This document shows positions 1-10,611 of a stretch of DNA of 64,000 bases, piece after piece. Every line of letters begins with the position of its first letter. Position 1 is the stretch's first letter. Origin of the DNA: Anisus vortex. Taxonomy: Eukaryota; Mollusca; Gastropoda; Planorbidae. A program made the position numbers and the translations under genes. A model generated the notes under the pieces. That model worked only from the letters and a program-made list of their open reading frames with translations. It did not search any database and was not told where the DNA came from. The stretch lies in contig OX421494.1 in assembly GCA_949126835.1 (NCBI GenBank), forward strand, positions 4,657,201-4,721,200. The letters run 5' to 3'.

Positions 1-1940
1 AATAGAAAAATAACTGTCATTAAATCAGTCATTATAGTTGATAAGTAACTCCAAACAGAATTAAATAGTTGCCTTAACAAGTTTTTGGATGAATTCAATA
101 ATTAAAGTTATTATATTAACGGGAAGATCATGTGGGTTTTTTTTTTTAACTGCATTGCAACACTGACCTATATCCTCTTGGAATACTATTCTAATGGATC
201 GAAGTCACGTGGTATCTCTGTATTAAATAACATGTGTCTGATAATAGTTATCACCATATGGGGGAATTCGTATGTTATGTTATCTTTCAAATAGCTAATC
301 AATCGCATCCACTGTTATGATAAATGTGCAAACACTGCTGATATACCTAAATAATCCAACACATCGCCGGTTTCACTGTGTTTGATTGTGAACAATAGGA
401 CAGTTATATTTTTTTAATGTAATATTTTAACGCACTCTGATGAAATATGAGAAATATTTTGTATCAATCACACTCGTAAATGCTTGGAACATAGATCTAT
501 TTGTTTTTAAAAGAACCGCTAAGTATTTCCTCCAATACAAAATTTTGGTCGTAGATGCCAACTTTCAGTAAGAAAAAACTTATTTTCTTCTTCTTCATAT
601 TACTGTGGAGACCCCATTAGGACCGAGGAAAGAGTCCACAATTTAACTACACATTAAAATAAAATAAAAACATCACAAACAACAATTATATACAGATGAC
701 AGAGTGTCACTTTAGGTTTTTAGTCCAGCCATTCAGTAAAGATTTGAAAGCCGGCAGCGATGGGAGCCTACAAAAACAGACTCAATTCTTACATCTATCA
801 AACTTACATTCAGTTCTTTCTTTTTATTATGCCAGCCACAGCCTCGCTCAGGATGTCGTTCTCTACCATTTCTTGTGTCTAGCTACCGTCTGCTCATACG
901 TCACATCCATACGCCGTTTCCCATTGTCTTAACTTGCGCGCCAAGCAGTTTATTTACAATCGTCTACATTTGTGCAACAATTGCATACCAACAATATGTT
1001 GTCAAAAGTGCAAACAGCCAAAGATTCACCTCAAAAAAATATTTTGAACTGGCTCTGTGATCTCAGAAATATGTTAAAGAAATTATTTACATAATTAATT
1101 CACACACTTTACTTCAGATTTTGACTCTACATACTGATTATTACAATCTTAAATTATACCAATACTTTACAATATATTATGATACAGTTATGTAATTTGT
1201 CACTAGCGTACATTGTATTATGGGCTTTTAGATATGGGGAACGGGTCTGTGTGTGTGACCTACGTCACAGACTCCCAATCAATGCAATCAGCTCTACGTG
1301 GCAACAGATGTCTTCTAGAATGTCATTTGACCAATAGCAATGAGTTTATAGACCATCAACTTTTACCACTTTATTCCATTGGTCTTGTGTCAAAATGTTG
1401 TGAATTTCTTATTGTGATAAATTTGTCTGAGTTTTTGTTTCAATCTTATCTATCATAAATTCAGCATTGTCAACAAAACCATTGATTTACTTGTAGGTAA
1501 CTGATGGTTGTCGTGTTTGGTGTGGCCTTAGATAATGTTTTTGGTTAGTATTTATGACTTTCAAAAAGATATACTTATAAGATTATTCCTTAATTATGCG
1601 CCGGTGATTTCCAAAGACTTCCCTTGCACACAATGTGTTTCTATACTACATTTTATTATTGTCATTCAATTGACATCTCCATATGACCCGTCGCTTTTAT
1701 ATTGTGTACATGTCTACATTTTAATCATGTAAGCTTAGTCCAATGTCTTTATGAAATGAAAAAAAACACAATATTACTTGAAATGATGTTATTTTTTCTG
1801 TGAATTGAGTCTATAATTATGTTTCACTGTCTGCTCATGTCACTGACCTAAAAAATTTTGTTTTGAGGTTAAAGATATTTGGATAAGGAATCGGTATCGT
1901 GAGCGTCGAATGGCGAATCGGTATCGCTTCAATGTGTGTA
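1..1940. other. AT-rich intergenic DNA, no gene recognised
   Basis: No conserved coding sequence was recognised on either strand; open frames are short and unlike any family I know. At about 585-680, read on the minus strand, there is a (GAA)n end preceded by a short sequence resembling that before the (GAA)n at 14690, so a decayed retroelement 3' end is possible there. Confidence 0.4.
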
Positions 1941-1944
1941 CTTT

Positions 1945-4255
1945 TATAATAATGACATTTGTATAGCGCTACCAACAAGCATAATGCAAGCTCAGAGCGC
2001 ATTTAACATACAACTCAGAACACAGATACAATCTATAGGCTAAGAGATAAAAAACTAAATAATGATTCAAAACTTTACAAACATGGAACAAATCAAACCA
2101 AAACAAGATAACCGACCTAACATATAAGTAAGACAGTAGGGCTCAAAGCATGTTAATTAAAATAAATATTGAAATAATGAGTTTTTAAGTTCTTTTTGAA
2201 GGAATCAATAGAGCTTGTTTGTCTGAGTTTAATGGGAAGTAGATTCCACACCTTCGGACCGGACACTGAGAAGGCTCTAAGGCCAACGGTCGTCAGAGAG
2301 AAACGGGGCTCTTCCAGAAGCGATGAGTTGGCAGAACGAAGTGTTCTTTGAGGGACATATGGTGTGATGAGTTCTTTGAGATAGGACGGAAACTCGTTAT
2401 TAAAAATGCACTGATGGCAAAGTAGCGCCACTTTATACTCAATTCTGGCTTTCACGGGGAGCCAATGGAGCGAGCGAAGAAGGGCGGTTCCCGAGTCTCG
2501 CCTTGATTTGCGCATGACCAAGCGCGCAGTACTGGTCTGTATTCTCTGTAGCCTGGCGATTTTGTCTTCGGGCAGGCCGACTAGCAGGGAGTTACAATAG
2601 TCGATACGGGAAAGTATCAGAGCGACTGCCAGTGTCTTTGCAGAGTCAGTGGACAAATAGGGACGTATTTGGCCCAGTCTACGCAACTGTAGATATAGAC
2701 ATCTGCACATATGAGATATATGTTGGTCGAAAGACAGCGTGGGATCCAGTAAAACACCAAGATTCTTCACTTTGTTAACAAAAGGCACCTGGCAGTCTAT
2801 CACGGTGATGGATTTTGAACCGGTGAATTTGACTAAATTTCTCTTGGTTCCAATTCGGATTATCTCTGTTTTTTTCCTCATTCATTTTAAGCCCATTTCT
2901 CCCCGACCACGAATAGACGTTGGCGATTGCACTACTGACCTTTGCAGCGAGTCTAGGGGCATCAAGAGGGAACGCATGATCGTACAGTTGCGTGTCATCG
3001 GCGTAGAAGTGATACGAAATTTCGAACGGTTTGATGACCTGGCCGAGTGGATACACGTACATTGCAAACATCACTGGTCCTAGAACAGATCCTTGGGGCA
3101 CTCCAAATTTCAGCGTTGAAGGTGCCGAGAGGAACTCATCTATAGCAACACTTTGAGTGCGCTCAGACAGGTATGACCTAAACCAACGAAGAACACAGCG
3201 TGAGCAGCCAAATGTGGTTGCAAGCCTATCAATCAGGATCTCATGGTCAAGAGTGTCAAAAGCGGCAGACAGGTCGAGCATTGCCAGAATAGACACATGA
3301 CCCGTGTCCGATGTGCATAGTAGGTCGTTGACAACCTTGACCAATGCCGTCTCCGCGCTATGACTCTTTCGATAGGCGGACTGAAACTTCTCCAAGAGGC
3401 TATGCTGCTCCAAGTGAGGCAATAACTGTTTTAGCACAATGCGCTCCAAGACTTTCGAAAGGAATGGAAGGTTGGATACAGGCCGATAGTTTTTTAAGCA
3501 CTCAGGATCGAGGCTAGGCTTCTTTAAGAGGGGCTTAACCAGTGCATTTTTCATTGATTGAGGCACAATACCTGAAGCTAATGAAGCATTCATCATCGTA
3601 GTGATCGAAGGTATTAGTTCGTTGATACAATCATTGAAGAGGGAGACAGGGATGGGATCGAGTTCGCAAGACGTTTTAGGCATCTTACTAATAATTTCCA
3701 TAACAGAAGCTTCAGATACTGAGTGAAACTCACTGAGGTGAGAACCCTGGAAGACTGGATCATTGTGGAGCAGACTTGATTGGTTGTCTAGGTCTTCCCT
3801 AATTTTCTTGATCCTGTCTGTGAAAAATTGATTAAAGGAGTCAGGGAGGTCGGCAGGGGGAATGAAACATGGTAGTACAGGTTTACCTGCACCACCCAAC
3901 ATCTCTGTAGTTATTTTAAACAGCACCCGAGATGAGTCCGCGCTCTCAATCTTATTGCGAAGATGCATTGTCTTAGCATCTCGAATGAGACGATTGACAT
4001 GGTTTTTCTTTTGTGTATACAAGTGTCGGTGCACTGTTAGACCGGTTTGCTTGTATTTTCTCTCAGCCTGACGGCGCAGCTTTTTCGCTACCTTGATCTC
4101 GTTTGACATCCATGGAGCCGATAATCGATCGGAGACTAATCGGGTTGTCAGAGGAGCATGAATGTCTAGCAGCTTTCTTAGGCAGGTGATATAGTAAATG
4201 GTATCGATTTTTTTTATGCAGAATGTCAGAATGTTTGATGTTTCTTGAGCTTGTT
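1945..4255 (-). mobile_element. L2/CR1-like non-LTR retrotransposon, 5'-truncated
   Basis: This is the 3' half of a LINE. Reading leftwards from 4253 it holds the linker upstream of the reverse transcriptase, the whole RT domain, the C-terminal region and a 3' UTR ending near 1945 in an 'agcgctatacaaatg' plus ATTAT-type tail. The endonuclease domain is missing, so the copy is 5'-truncated, as usual for target-primed reverse transcription. Other pieces of the same or a close family lie at 13820-14040, 33640-33905 and 59330-60040. Assignment to L2/CR1 is by resemblance of the C-terminal region and is not certain at clade level. Confidence 0.85.
2153..4253 (-). pseudogene. LINE reverse transcriptase, one frameshift
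   Basis: The reading frame is open from 4253 to about 2890 and resumes in another frame from 2881 to 2153. Recognisable RT blocks in order are KNYRPVSNL, SAYRKSHSAETAL, LDLSAAFDTLDHEIL, FGVPQGSVLGP and the catalytic FYADDTQLY (3' of the middle of the first frame), followed by the C-terminal SRIDYCNSLL, LHWLPVKARIEYK and SFKKNLKTH blocks. The break lies in a run of seven A at 2871-2881; one A fewer would restore the frame, so only one clear lesion separates this copy from an open RT. It encodes RNA-dependent DNA synthesis for the element itself and has no host role. It is 5'-truncated, so it cannot be an autonomous element. Confidence 0.85.
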
Positions 4256-4259
4256 ATAC

Positions 4260-4880
4260 ATAACACAATTACAGGGGATATAATTTTTGCAAGCTGTAAT
4301 ATAATTTAAATGAATTGTTATTGAGTGATGTGGTGTGGTATAATAACCGGCCAAAAAAAATCCTCCAAGGCATTTTAGAAGGTGGACGTTACCGTGAATG
4401 CTGGTTTGACAATATAAAAGACTGGACGAGCTACACATGACTGAACTATTGACAGCCGCTCAAGATAGGCAAAAAAGGAGAAACATGACTGCTGAGGTGT
4501 CCGTTCGCTCCCACAATCGACCGTAACGGTCAAGGGTTTGATGATGATATTTTCAATATATTAACAGTTATTTTAATGTACACAAAAAGTCTATCGAAAA
4601 AAAAGCTATTATTTGTTGTTGATTTTTAAAATTTAATTGCCTTTATAATGTGCTATAAAATGTTTGTTCTTTTAGAGAAATAATTTATTAAATGGCACAA
4701 TGCACTCATATTTCTTTTTAACTACTAACAGATATAGGAAATGAAATAAAAAAAACATAAGAAATAGATTTTTTTTTTTATGTTTTTCTTTCATCGATTT
4801 AAGAATCAAAGAGTGATACAAATAATGACAGAAAAAATAATACAAATAATGATACAAGTAATATATCGGAGTTACACGCT
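4260..4880. other. intergenic, A/T-rich, no gene seen
   Basis: Runs of A and T dominate and no conserved frame, RNA gene or clear repeat boundary was recognised. Confidence 0.4.
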
Positions 4881-4884
4881 ATAT

Positions 4885-5176
4885 TGTCAAGTCTTAATGA
4901 AGGGTGACCTTTTCAAATAGAAGAGATCACGAACTTCCGGTGACCTTTCTCGCCATTTTCGTAAACAAAAAACATGCTTTTGGTGGTGTTTGACAATTGA
5001 TTTCAACTTTGACGGCCAGTTCTAGTCCTTTAGAAATATACACAGGCTACAAGATTAGATATGAGGAATCCGTTTTTAACATCAAAAATGAGTATGTGAT
5101 AATTAATACTCGAAGCGTTAGTCGCGTGGGGAAAAATGTAGCTTTGTTTATAAAATAAATTAGTCAAGAGTTGATG
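4885..5176 (+). repeat. dispersed repeat R1, copy 1
   Basis: About 290 bp matches 39933-40227 in reverse complement over its whole length, with shared blocks such as 'gtttgacaattgatttcaac', 'gaggaatccgtttttaac' and 'taattaatactc'. It has no coding frame, and neither terminal inverted repeats nor target duplications were recognised, so the class is unknown. Confidence 0.75.
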
Positions 5177-5189
5177 TTTTCTATATACA

Positions 5190-5975
5190 GGGTGGGCCAA
5201 TAAAATTGGTAACCGACACTCAGCGACGATTCACAATTGACTTTCTGGGAAGAATTCCTCCAAGTAGACTCACAAGCAGACGTCTTCTGCAGAAGTTCAG
5301 GGAAACAGGACGTGTGACCAATGCGAATAAATGACATAGTGGTAGGTCAAGGTCTGCAAGGACAGCCATCAACACTGAGACCGTGAGACAGCCATCAATA
5401 CTGAGACCGTGAGACAGCCATCAACACTGAGACCGTGAGACAGCCATCAACACTGAGACCGTGAGACAGCCATCAACACTGAGACCGTGAGACAGCCATC
5501 AACACTGAGACCGTGAGACAGCCATCAACACTGAGACCGTGATACAGCCATTAACACTGAGACCGTGAGACAGCCATCAACACTGAGACCGTGATACAGC
5601 CATTAACACTGAGACCGTGAGACAGCCATCAACACTGAGACCGTGAGACAGCCATCAACACTGAGACCGTGAGACAGCCATCAACACTGAGACCGTGAGA
5701 CAGCCATCAACACTGAGACCGTGAGACAGCCATCAACACTGAGACCGTGAGACAGCCATCAACACTGAGACCGTGATACAGCCATTAACACTGAGACCGT
5801 GAGACAGCCATCAACACTGAGACCGTGAGACAGCCATCAACACTGAGACCGTGAGACAGCCATCAACACTGAGACCGTGAGACATCGTCTAGAGGAATCA
5901 CCAAGAAAATCGGTCACCGATTTAATTCCAGATATGCTTCCACGGTCTTCACTCTCTCCTCCACAGTATAGTGCT
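5190..5975 (+). mobile_element. Tc1/mariner-like transposase remnant with internal minisatellite
   Basis: The left part begins with 'cagggtgggccaataaaatt', the style of a DNA transposon end. From about 5257 the plus strand encodes SRRLLQKFRETGRVTNANK, a stop, then SGRSRSARTAINTETV, which resembles the helix-turn-helix and linker of IS630/Tc1/mariner transposases. The same frame re-emerges after the minisatellite at 5884 as RHRLEESPRKSVTDLIPDML. Only the N-terminal DNA-binding part is visible and no catalytic DDE/D region was found. The copy is dead: it has a stop codon, an expanded repeat in the coding region and no right end. Confidence 0.6.
5362..5883 (+). repeat. 26-bp minisatellite, about 20 copies
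   Basis: The unit 'cagccatcaacactgagacc' plus 'gtgaga' repeats about 20 times in tandem with few variants, mainly 'gatacagccattaacac' at about 5540, 5593 and 5777. The flanking transposase reading frame contains a single unit-like stretch (TAINTETVRHR), so the array grew from the transposase coding sequence. There are no spacers, so this is not CRISPR-like. Confidence 0.95.
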
Positions 5976-6104
5976 TTCGATCTATTGAGGTGAGAATTTA
6001 GTGTTTCGTTGTTAATATTCCCGAAAATAAAACAAACATCTCTGTAACTTTGAAAATTGTAGGAATATAAAAAGTGGTAACATTTTTCATACAAACATTT
6101 AGAC

Positions 6105-6180
6105 CAAGAGCGCACTGAGCATGCTAAATGTAATAGTGTTGGTACAAGCGCTATATTAATAATCATTTCTATTATCGTTT
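6105..6180 (+). repeat. L2-like LINE/SINE 3' tail
   Basis: The motif 'agagcgcactgagcatgct' followed by 'agcgctatattaataat' matches the tails at 13938-14030 and 19953-20012. A related tail lies in reverse at 6608-6665. They are isolated tails with no body recognised. Confidence 0.6.
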
Positions 6181-6196
6181 TGAATTCCCTTTATCG

Positions 6197-6362
6197 TATC
6201 TTAAATATTACAGACGCTTCTTCTATATAGGTTATTGCGTCCTGCGCTCATCCGTGGTCTGATGTAGTCATGCATTTTTATTAGTTTTTTAATTATATTA
6301 AGTTATTGTTTTTTCCTGGTTTGTTCGGGCAACCCATTCCATGCACGGATGCCACTCGGATG
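6197..6362 (-). mobile_element. LINE family C, 3' end fragment
   Basis: Read on the minus strand it contains the end of an RT C-terminal region (a stretch equivalent to SGIRxWNGLPEQ in the better copy at 33300-33600) and the 3' UTR ending 'gaagcgtctgtaat'. Other copies are at 33300, 44240, 49520, 54760 and 55665. Confidence 0.65.
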
Positions 6363-6371
6363 AATTTATAA

Positions 6372-6700
6372 ATGCCAGTAGTAATAAAGATGTTTATTTT
6401 ACACAAACACACACAGGCTGACATCAATAAATACAGCACATTTATCTTCTATTTTTTTATATCAAGTCACAAGTTAAATAATTTCGAATATACTCAGCAA
6501 TTGACCTTTGACCTGCATACATATATAATCATGACACATCGTGTCATCGTGTTATACAGTATTAGAATAATGTCAAATCAAAAATAAGATAAGATAAGAA
6601 TTTGGCATTTCTTAAAGTGCTTCTATCCATGCTATTAAATTAGCATGCTCAGTGCTCTTGGTGTGAATTGCAGAGGCAGATGTATTAGCCAAAGATGGAC
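6372..6700. other. intergenic, AT-rich
   Basis: A short GATAA-type repeat at about 6583-6600 abuts the reverse tail at 6608-6665. Nothing else was recognised. Confidence 0.4.
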
Positions 6701-7140
6701 CGCCTGCATTGATATTTCTGCAATTTGATGACTCTAAAACTCCTTTTACGGAAATTTCCGATCACAAACTGAATTATAGACTTCCGGTTAAGTAATTCGC
6801 TATGATTTTAACAATGGAGAACTATGGCTATCACAGTAGCAAGTTGTCGGAGAATTTAAGGGAATATTTTAAAGGTAAATTAAAACTTTTAAATAATGTA
6901 TTTGTTTTCAATAAATGTAAATGTTTTCATTTTTAAATTTAGTCGTTTCATTACTTTTAATGTAGAATTGTAGTAGAAAGCCTTTACAGAACGAGCGTCT
7001 ATAATATAAGATTAGAACTAAAATTAAGATAATAATCAAAAGTTGTATACAGCGGAAGTCTTTGGACATCGTTTTTGACTCTTAAGCTCTACAAAAAAAA
7101 GAGCAAGCAGTCCATCTTATTAGCGTCTTTGATAATACTA
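6700..7140 (+). repeat. dispersed repeat R2, copy 1
   Basis: Matches 57505-57775 in the same orientation, with shared blocks including 'aagttgtatac', 'cttaagctcta' versus 'cttataagctcta', and 'ccatcttatta'. A third shorter copy is at 63030-63180, with 'gttgtatacagcggaagtct'. It is non-coding and of unknown class. Confidence 0.6.
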
Positions 7141-7181
7141 AGGAAATTTTAATTTCAATACCAAATCGGGTCCAATAAAGG

Positions 7182-7208
7182 CAGTTTATTTTATTTATTT
7201 TTTATTTG
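7182..7208 (-). promoter_or_regulatory. poly(A) signals at the stop codon of receptor 1
   Basis: On the coding strand the stop codon sits inside AAATAAA, and further AATAAA hexamers follow within 20 bases. These are candidate polyadenylation signals, implying a very short 3' UTR unless a more distal signal is used. Confidence 0.5.
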
Positions 7209-8254
7209 CTAGTTTTATTTTTAAGCATTGGGAAAATCCCTTGACACGTTGTTCTAAATTTAGAACTCATTTTGTAATACATGACGACATTGACGCTGGC
7301 GTTTACGGTTTGAAACAGGAAACAAAATGACCAGACCACGTGGCACAAGTTCGACTGCTTCCCGTCAACCCAGAAATAATCTATGAAGATGAAACTGAGG
7401 AACGAGCTTATGACGCCAGGCGTGTAGCAGACGATGAGAATCCCGGCCACTGTGATGACCATCGCCAGGGTTTTACTTTGGCGAGTGGCGAGGATCTCTC
7501 GCTGCTCACTATCCGAGGCGGCGCCTCGCCTCCATCGGAATTTCCTCTTCAAGCTGATGATGAGGATCGTCGTGAAGATGACAACCAAAAGGAAAGCAAC
7601 GAGCGTCAGATAAACATGCGCAGAGTTGATGAATGAGTTGATAACGTGGCTGTTGTCGCGGAAAGCTATTCCAAGTTTCGTCCGATTTAGACCGGGATAA
7701 AAAGTCCAGTCCAAGTAAGCCGAAAAGTACATGGGCAGAAAAGCCGCAAAGTTGACGCCGAAAATCAAGAGGAGGACGGCGGCCGATTTGCGGAACGTGA
7801 CGATTCGGTGGATCTTGAGCGGCACCAACACGGAGAAGCATCGCTCTGCGGTGATGTATGCCGTGATCCATCCGGTCAAGCGAGTCATGAAAATGTTCGG
7901 GCACCCGGCTGTCAACAGTTGGATGTCTTCGAACACTACGGGTAGATCCGCGAGCTCCAGATATGGGTTCAAGCAGAAGTTGTGCCAGACTTGAAAGATG
8001 AGCCCAATGAGGTCAGACGTAGACATGGCGAACAGGCTCAGGTTTACGGACTTGCGCAGCCCCTGTTTGAGGAACACGGTGATGTTGATGCAGTTACCCA
8101 CAATTCCAAACACGCAGATGCACGTGTCAATGATCACGTGGTTGGTGAAAATAAAATGTTTTCGAACAAAGTCACTCACAATCTCTTCGCCATCACCTGC
8201 CAGGAAGAATGTGGTGCTTATATCGGTAGTAAGCAGAAAGTTATTAGCAGCCAT
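7202..8254 (-). CDS. candidate gastropod chemosensory GPCR (receptor 1)
   Basis: A 350-residue rhodopsin-like seven-transmembrane receptor in one exon; its ligand is unknown. The start is the ATG at 8254, because the longer frame opens only with TTG. The extracellular N-terminus is residues 1-36. TM1 (about 37-62) has GNCIN; TM2 (73-93) has AMSTSDLIG; TM3 (114-138) ends ITAERC in place of DRY; TM4 spans about 157-178; ECL2 has an N-glycosylation site NRT at 190; TM5 spans 212-235; ICL3 (KRKFRWRRG) is basic; TM6 (262-290) has CYTPG; TM7 (303-326) has NVVMY where NPxxY is expected; then the conserved KMSSKFR of helix 8. There is no cysteine in ECL2. The TM1-TM2 block is almost the same as in the other four receptors. 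The family call rests on resemblance to sea hare and sea slug chemosensory receptors; a peptide-type receptor is the alternative. Confidence 0.88.
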   Translation of the reverse strand: MAANNFLLTTDISTTFFLAGDGEEIVSDFVRKHFIFTNHVIIDTCICVFGIVGNCINITVFLKQGLRKSVNLSLFAMSTSDLIGLIFQVWHNFCLNPYLELADLPVVFEDIQLLTAGCPNIFMTRLTGWITAYITAERCFSVLVPLKIHRIVTFRKSAAVLLLIFGVNFAAFLPMYFSAYLDWTFYPGLNRTKLGIAFRDNSHVINSFINSAHVYLTLVAFLLVVIFTTILIISLKRKFRWRRGAASDSEQREILATRQSKTLAMVITVAGILIVCYTPGVISSFLSFIFIDYFWVDGKQSNLCHVVWSFCFLFQTVNASVNVVMYYKMSSKFRTTCQGIFPMLKNKTSK

Positions 8255-8399
8255 CTCCAAAATCCCTACTCTGTTATCATCAATGTCTATCCTTACCAAA
8301 ATTTTACCAGCCCTTTATTTCAATGTCTTTAAAAAAATTCAACAATAAAATTGAAAAGTTTAGATTTTACTCTTTTAGTTCACGTTTTTTGTAGGTAAA

Positions 8400-8600
8400 A
8401 TGTAGTGCATAATATTATTAAACTACTTCTAATATGCAATCACTACAATTTAAATTCAATTCATATGAACTGTAAATCATTTAAACGCGTGGAAAATTTA
8501 TTTTCACAATATTGTTCTTTCCAATTATGTTGGTCTTGTATTGTGTTGCGGTTTAACTTTTCGTATGAATATTTAACTATATTTAATGAAAGTAAAACAA
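8400..8600. other. 5' flank of receptor 1
   Basis: AT-rich; no clear TATA or initiator could be chosen with confidence. Confidence 0.3.
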
Positions 8601-8605
8601 CCGTG

Positions 8606-8795
8606 TATAGTGATACTATAGTTAAAGTAGATATCACTGTATATAGACGTCTATGTTGTTACTATAGTTACACTAGGTATAACTGTATATAAATTTATAT
8701 AGTGATACTATAGCTATAGTAGGTATAACTGTATATAAACGTCTATATTGATACTTAAGTTAGCTATAACTGTTTATCAACGACTATAGTGATAT
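8606..8795. repeat. imperfect tandem repeat with short palindromes
   Basis: About four degenerate units of roughly 45-50 bp carry 'gtgatactatag', 'ataactgtatata' and 'aacgtctatat'. Several sub-motifs are self-complementary (actatagt, gtatatac-like), so single strands could fold. The array lies about 350-550 bp upstream of the receptor 1 start codon. Confidence 0.6.
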
Positions 8796-8799
8796 TTTG

Positions 8800-10030
8800 G
8801 TAAAAAGTAGCTATTTGTAACTTTTTGTAATTGTTTGGTCATGAGCCGATCTATCGAGACAAGTCATTGACCTAAAATGTATGAAATCTTGTAAGGATTT
8901 ACCCTTTAGATCCTCTCGCTTTGTGAAATAAAAGTATTATTCTCTTCAGTGATTCATGCTATTTTTATCCTGCCCTTGTTTCGAACCATTAGCTTACTAA
9001 AGTCATTGTTAGAAAACGTAATAAATGACAATATATAAAATTAAAGGCGAGTGTCTCTTGAACAGGGTATAGTTAATTCAATAACAAACCAGACACACGT
9101 TCAAAGTCACCGATACATATAACCATATATTAGATGCTCTCTCAAGTTTGATCGCCCAGTGTGTAACTATTTTGATAATTGATACCTCTGGTTACATAAA
9201 TCGATCTAGGCCAATTTGGCGGGGGCAGGGGGGGGGGGGGGAGGGCAGAGAGATGATAGGACGTCGAGATGGTTAGAGGGGAGTGGGGGCAGTAGACAAG
9301 AAAACAAAACTGTCTACAGTTTATCAATCGATGCGGCGTAGAGTGGCTTTTGAAAACTCGCTTTTTTTTCTTTATGATTACTGGTGTTGGGCCAAACTTT
9401 AAAATAATATTGCATTGGACATAGTGTCTTACAGTACGTATTGGAAGGTTACATTTAGTATAGATCTAGTGTTAATTTGAATAAAGTAAATTTATTTAAC
9501 TACAACATAACCCCAAATTCGTTACATCTATCAAAATGTATGATACTAGGTAGTTAGCTAGTTAGATTGGTAATGTTCTAAAGTATCTTGCATTGGATAT
9601 ATCCATACTCCTTTATTATGGAATTCCTTTCCTTTGCTTTAGACTATAATCACGTTCAAGTTGCAATGTACCTTGAAGCTGAACAGGGATTTAAACCCAA
9701 TATTTCTACAGTCATCAGTGATGGTATGCGGTTAGATTTGAACTCGTCATGTCTGGCAGGACATTGTAACTATTTAGACCTGCATACCAAATGTCTGAAA
9801 GAACTTATGACATTAATTACTGTCGTTTTGTCAGAGAAATAGTACTGCCGGTTAATTTGCTGGTTAAGTATGAAACTCGGTGTCTTCGTCCAGGGTCTAG
9901 TGCAGAATTCTCAAATTCTGAATTTATTTTCAAAAAAGTATTCATTTGTTTTATACTGTCGCAAGTTTTTTTTGTAGTCCACATGTAGTTGGTGTACACA
10001 GCAATGTTGTATTCATAAACATTCTCTAAG
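8800..10030. other. intergenic; G-rich tract at about 9220-9300
   Basis: No gene was recognised. The segment at about 9220-9300 is strongly G-rich on the plus strand, including a run of 14 or so G. The rest is AT-rich. Confidence 0.4.
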
Positions 10031-10222
10031 ACGGGGATCGGCAACCTTTTGTGGGCCAGTGGGGGATTTCTATTTCAATCAGCGTACCAACAGCCAGAAA
10101 AGTCAACCTAAACGACCAAATAATTTCTTGTACACAAGACATTAATTTAGTTTTTGCGTGCCGTTTAAAATGTTTATACGTGCTAAATGTACCACCAGTG
10201 CCGTATGTTTGCCAACCCATGC
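10031..10222 (+). mobile_element. hAT MITE with 'cggcaacc' ends
   Basis: The left end 'cggggatcggcaacc' and right end 'gtttgccaacccatgc' match the terminal inverted repeats of the family at 34118-38168. Flanks 'tctctaag' and 'tctatgag' agree at 6 of 8 positions, as expected for an old hAT target duplication. Too short to encode a transposase. Confidence 0.65.
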
Positions 10223-10224
10223 TC

Positions 10225-10611
10225 TATGAGGCATCTGGGAATGCAAATGTGCTATTTTTTTTTTTATATGTTTGATAAGGGAATTTTATAAGTACATTTT
10301 AAGGAAATTTTATCTCTGGTTCATTGCAGCTTGTTTGTAAAAGATTTTTAATAACCACTTTTAGATAGTTTTATTTTCTGGTGCAGCGAAGTGGTGCTCT
10401 TAATTCTGGCAAGGGGATTTCTTGTCAGTTCGAATTTATAGCTGCATTTACATTCTGCAACTGACGTTAGACGCTCATCTCAGCTGGTTTAATTTTAAGG
10501 ACAACCTTCACACACATAGAAATAAAAAGGAAAACGTTATTCACTTGAATTTGAATCAGAGAACTGCCATTAGATCACAGTGTCTAACATTGTGAATATA
10601 ATACTTTCAAT
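10225..10611. other. intergenic, no gene seen
   Basis: AT-rich DNA with no recognised motif. Confidence 0.3.

Noticed and set aside
696..932. A 78-residue gene near the left edge
   Set aside because: No recognisable domain and typical of random AT-rich open frames.
5362..5883. CRISPR-like array
   Set aside because: Units are contiguous with no spacers, and the genome is animal; it is a minisatellite.
8255..8299. Longer N-terminus for receptor 1
   Set aside because: It would need a TTG start; the first ATG is at 8254.
7340..8348. Several open frames on the strand opposite receptor 1 (and likewise opposite receptors 2-5)
   Set aside because: They are antisense shadows of conserved coding sequence, recur in the same place in each paralogue, and match no family.
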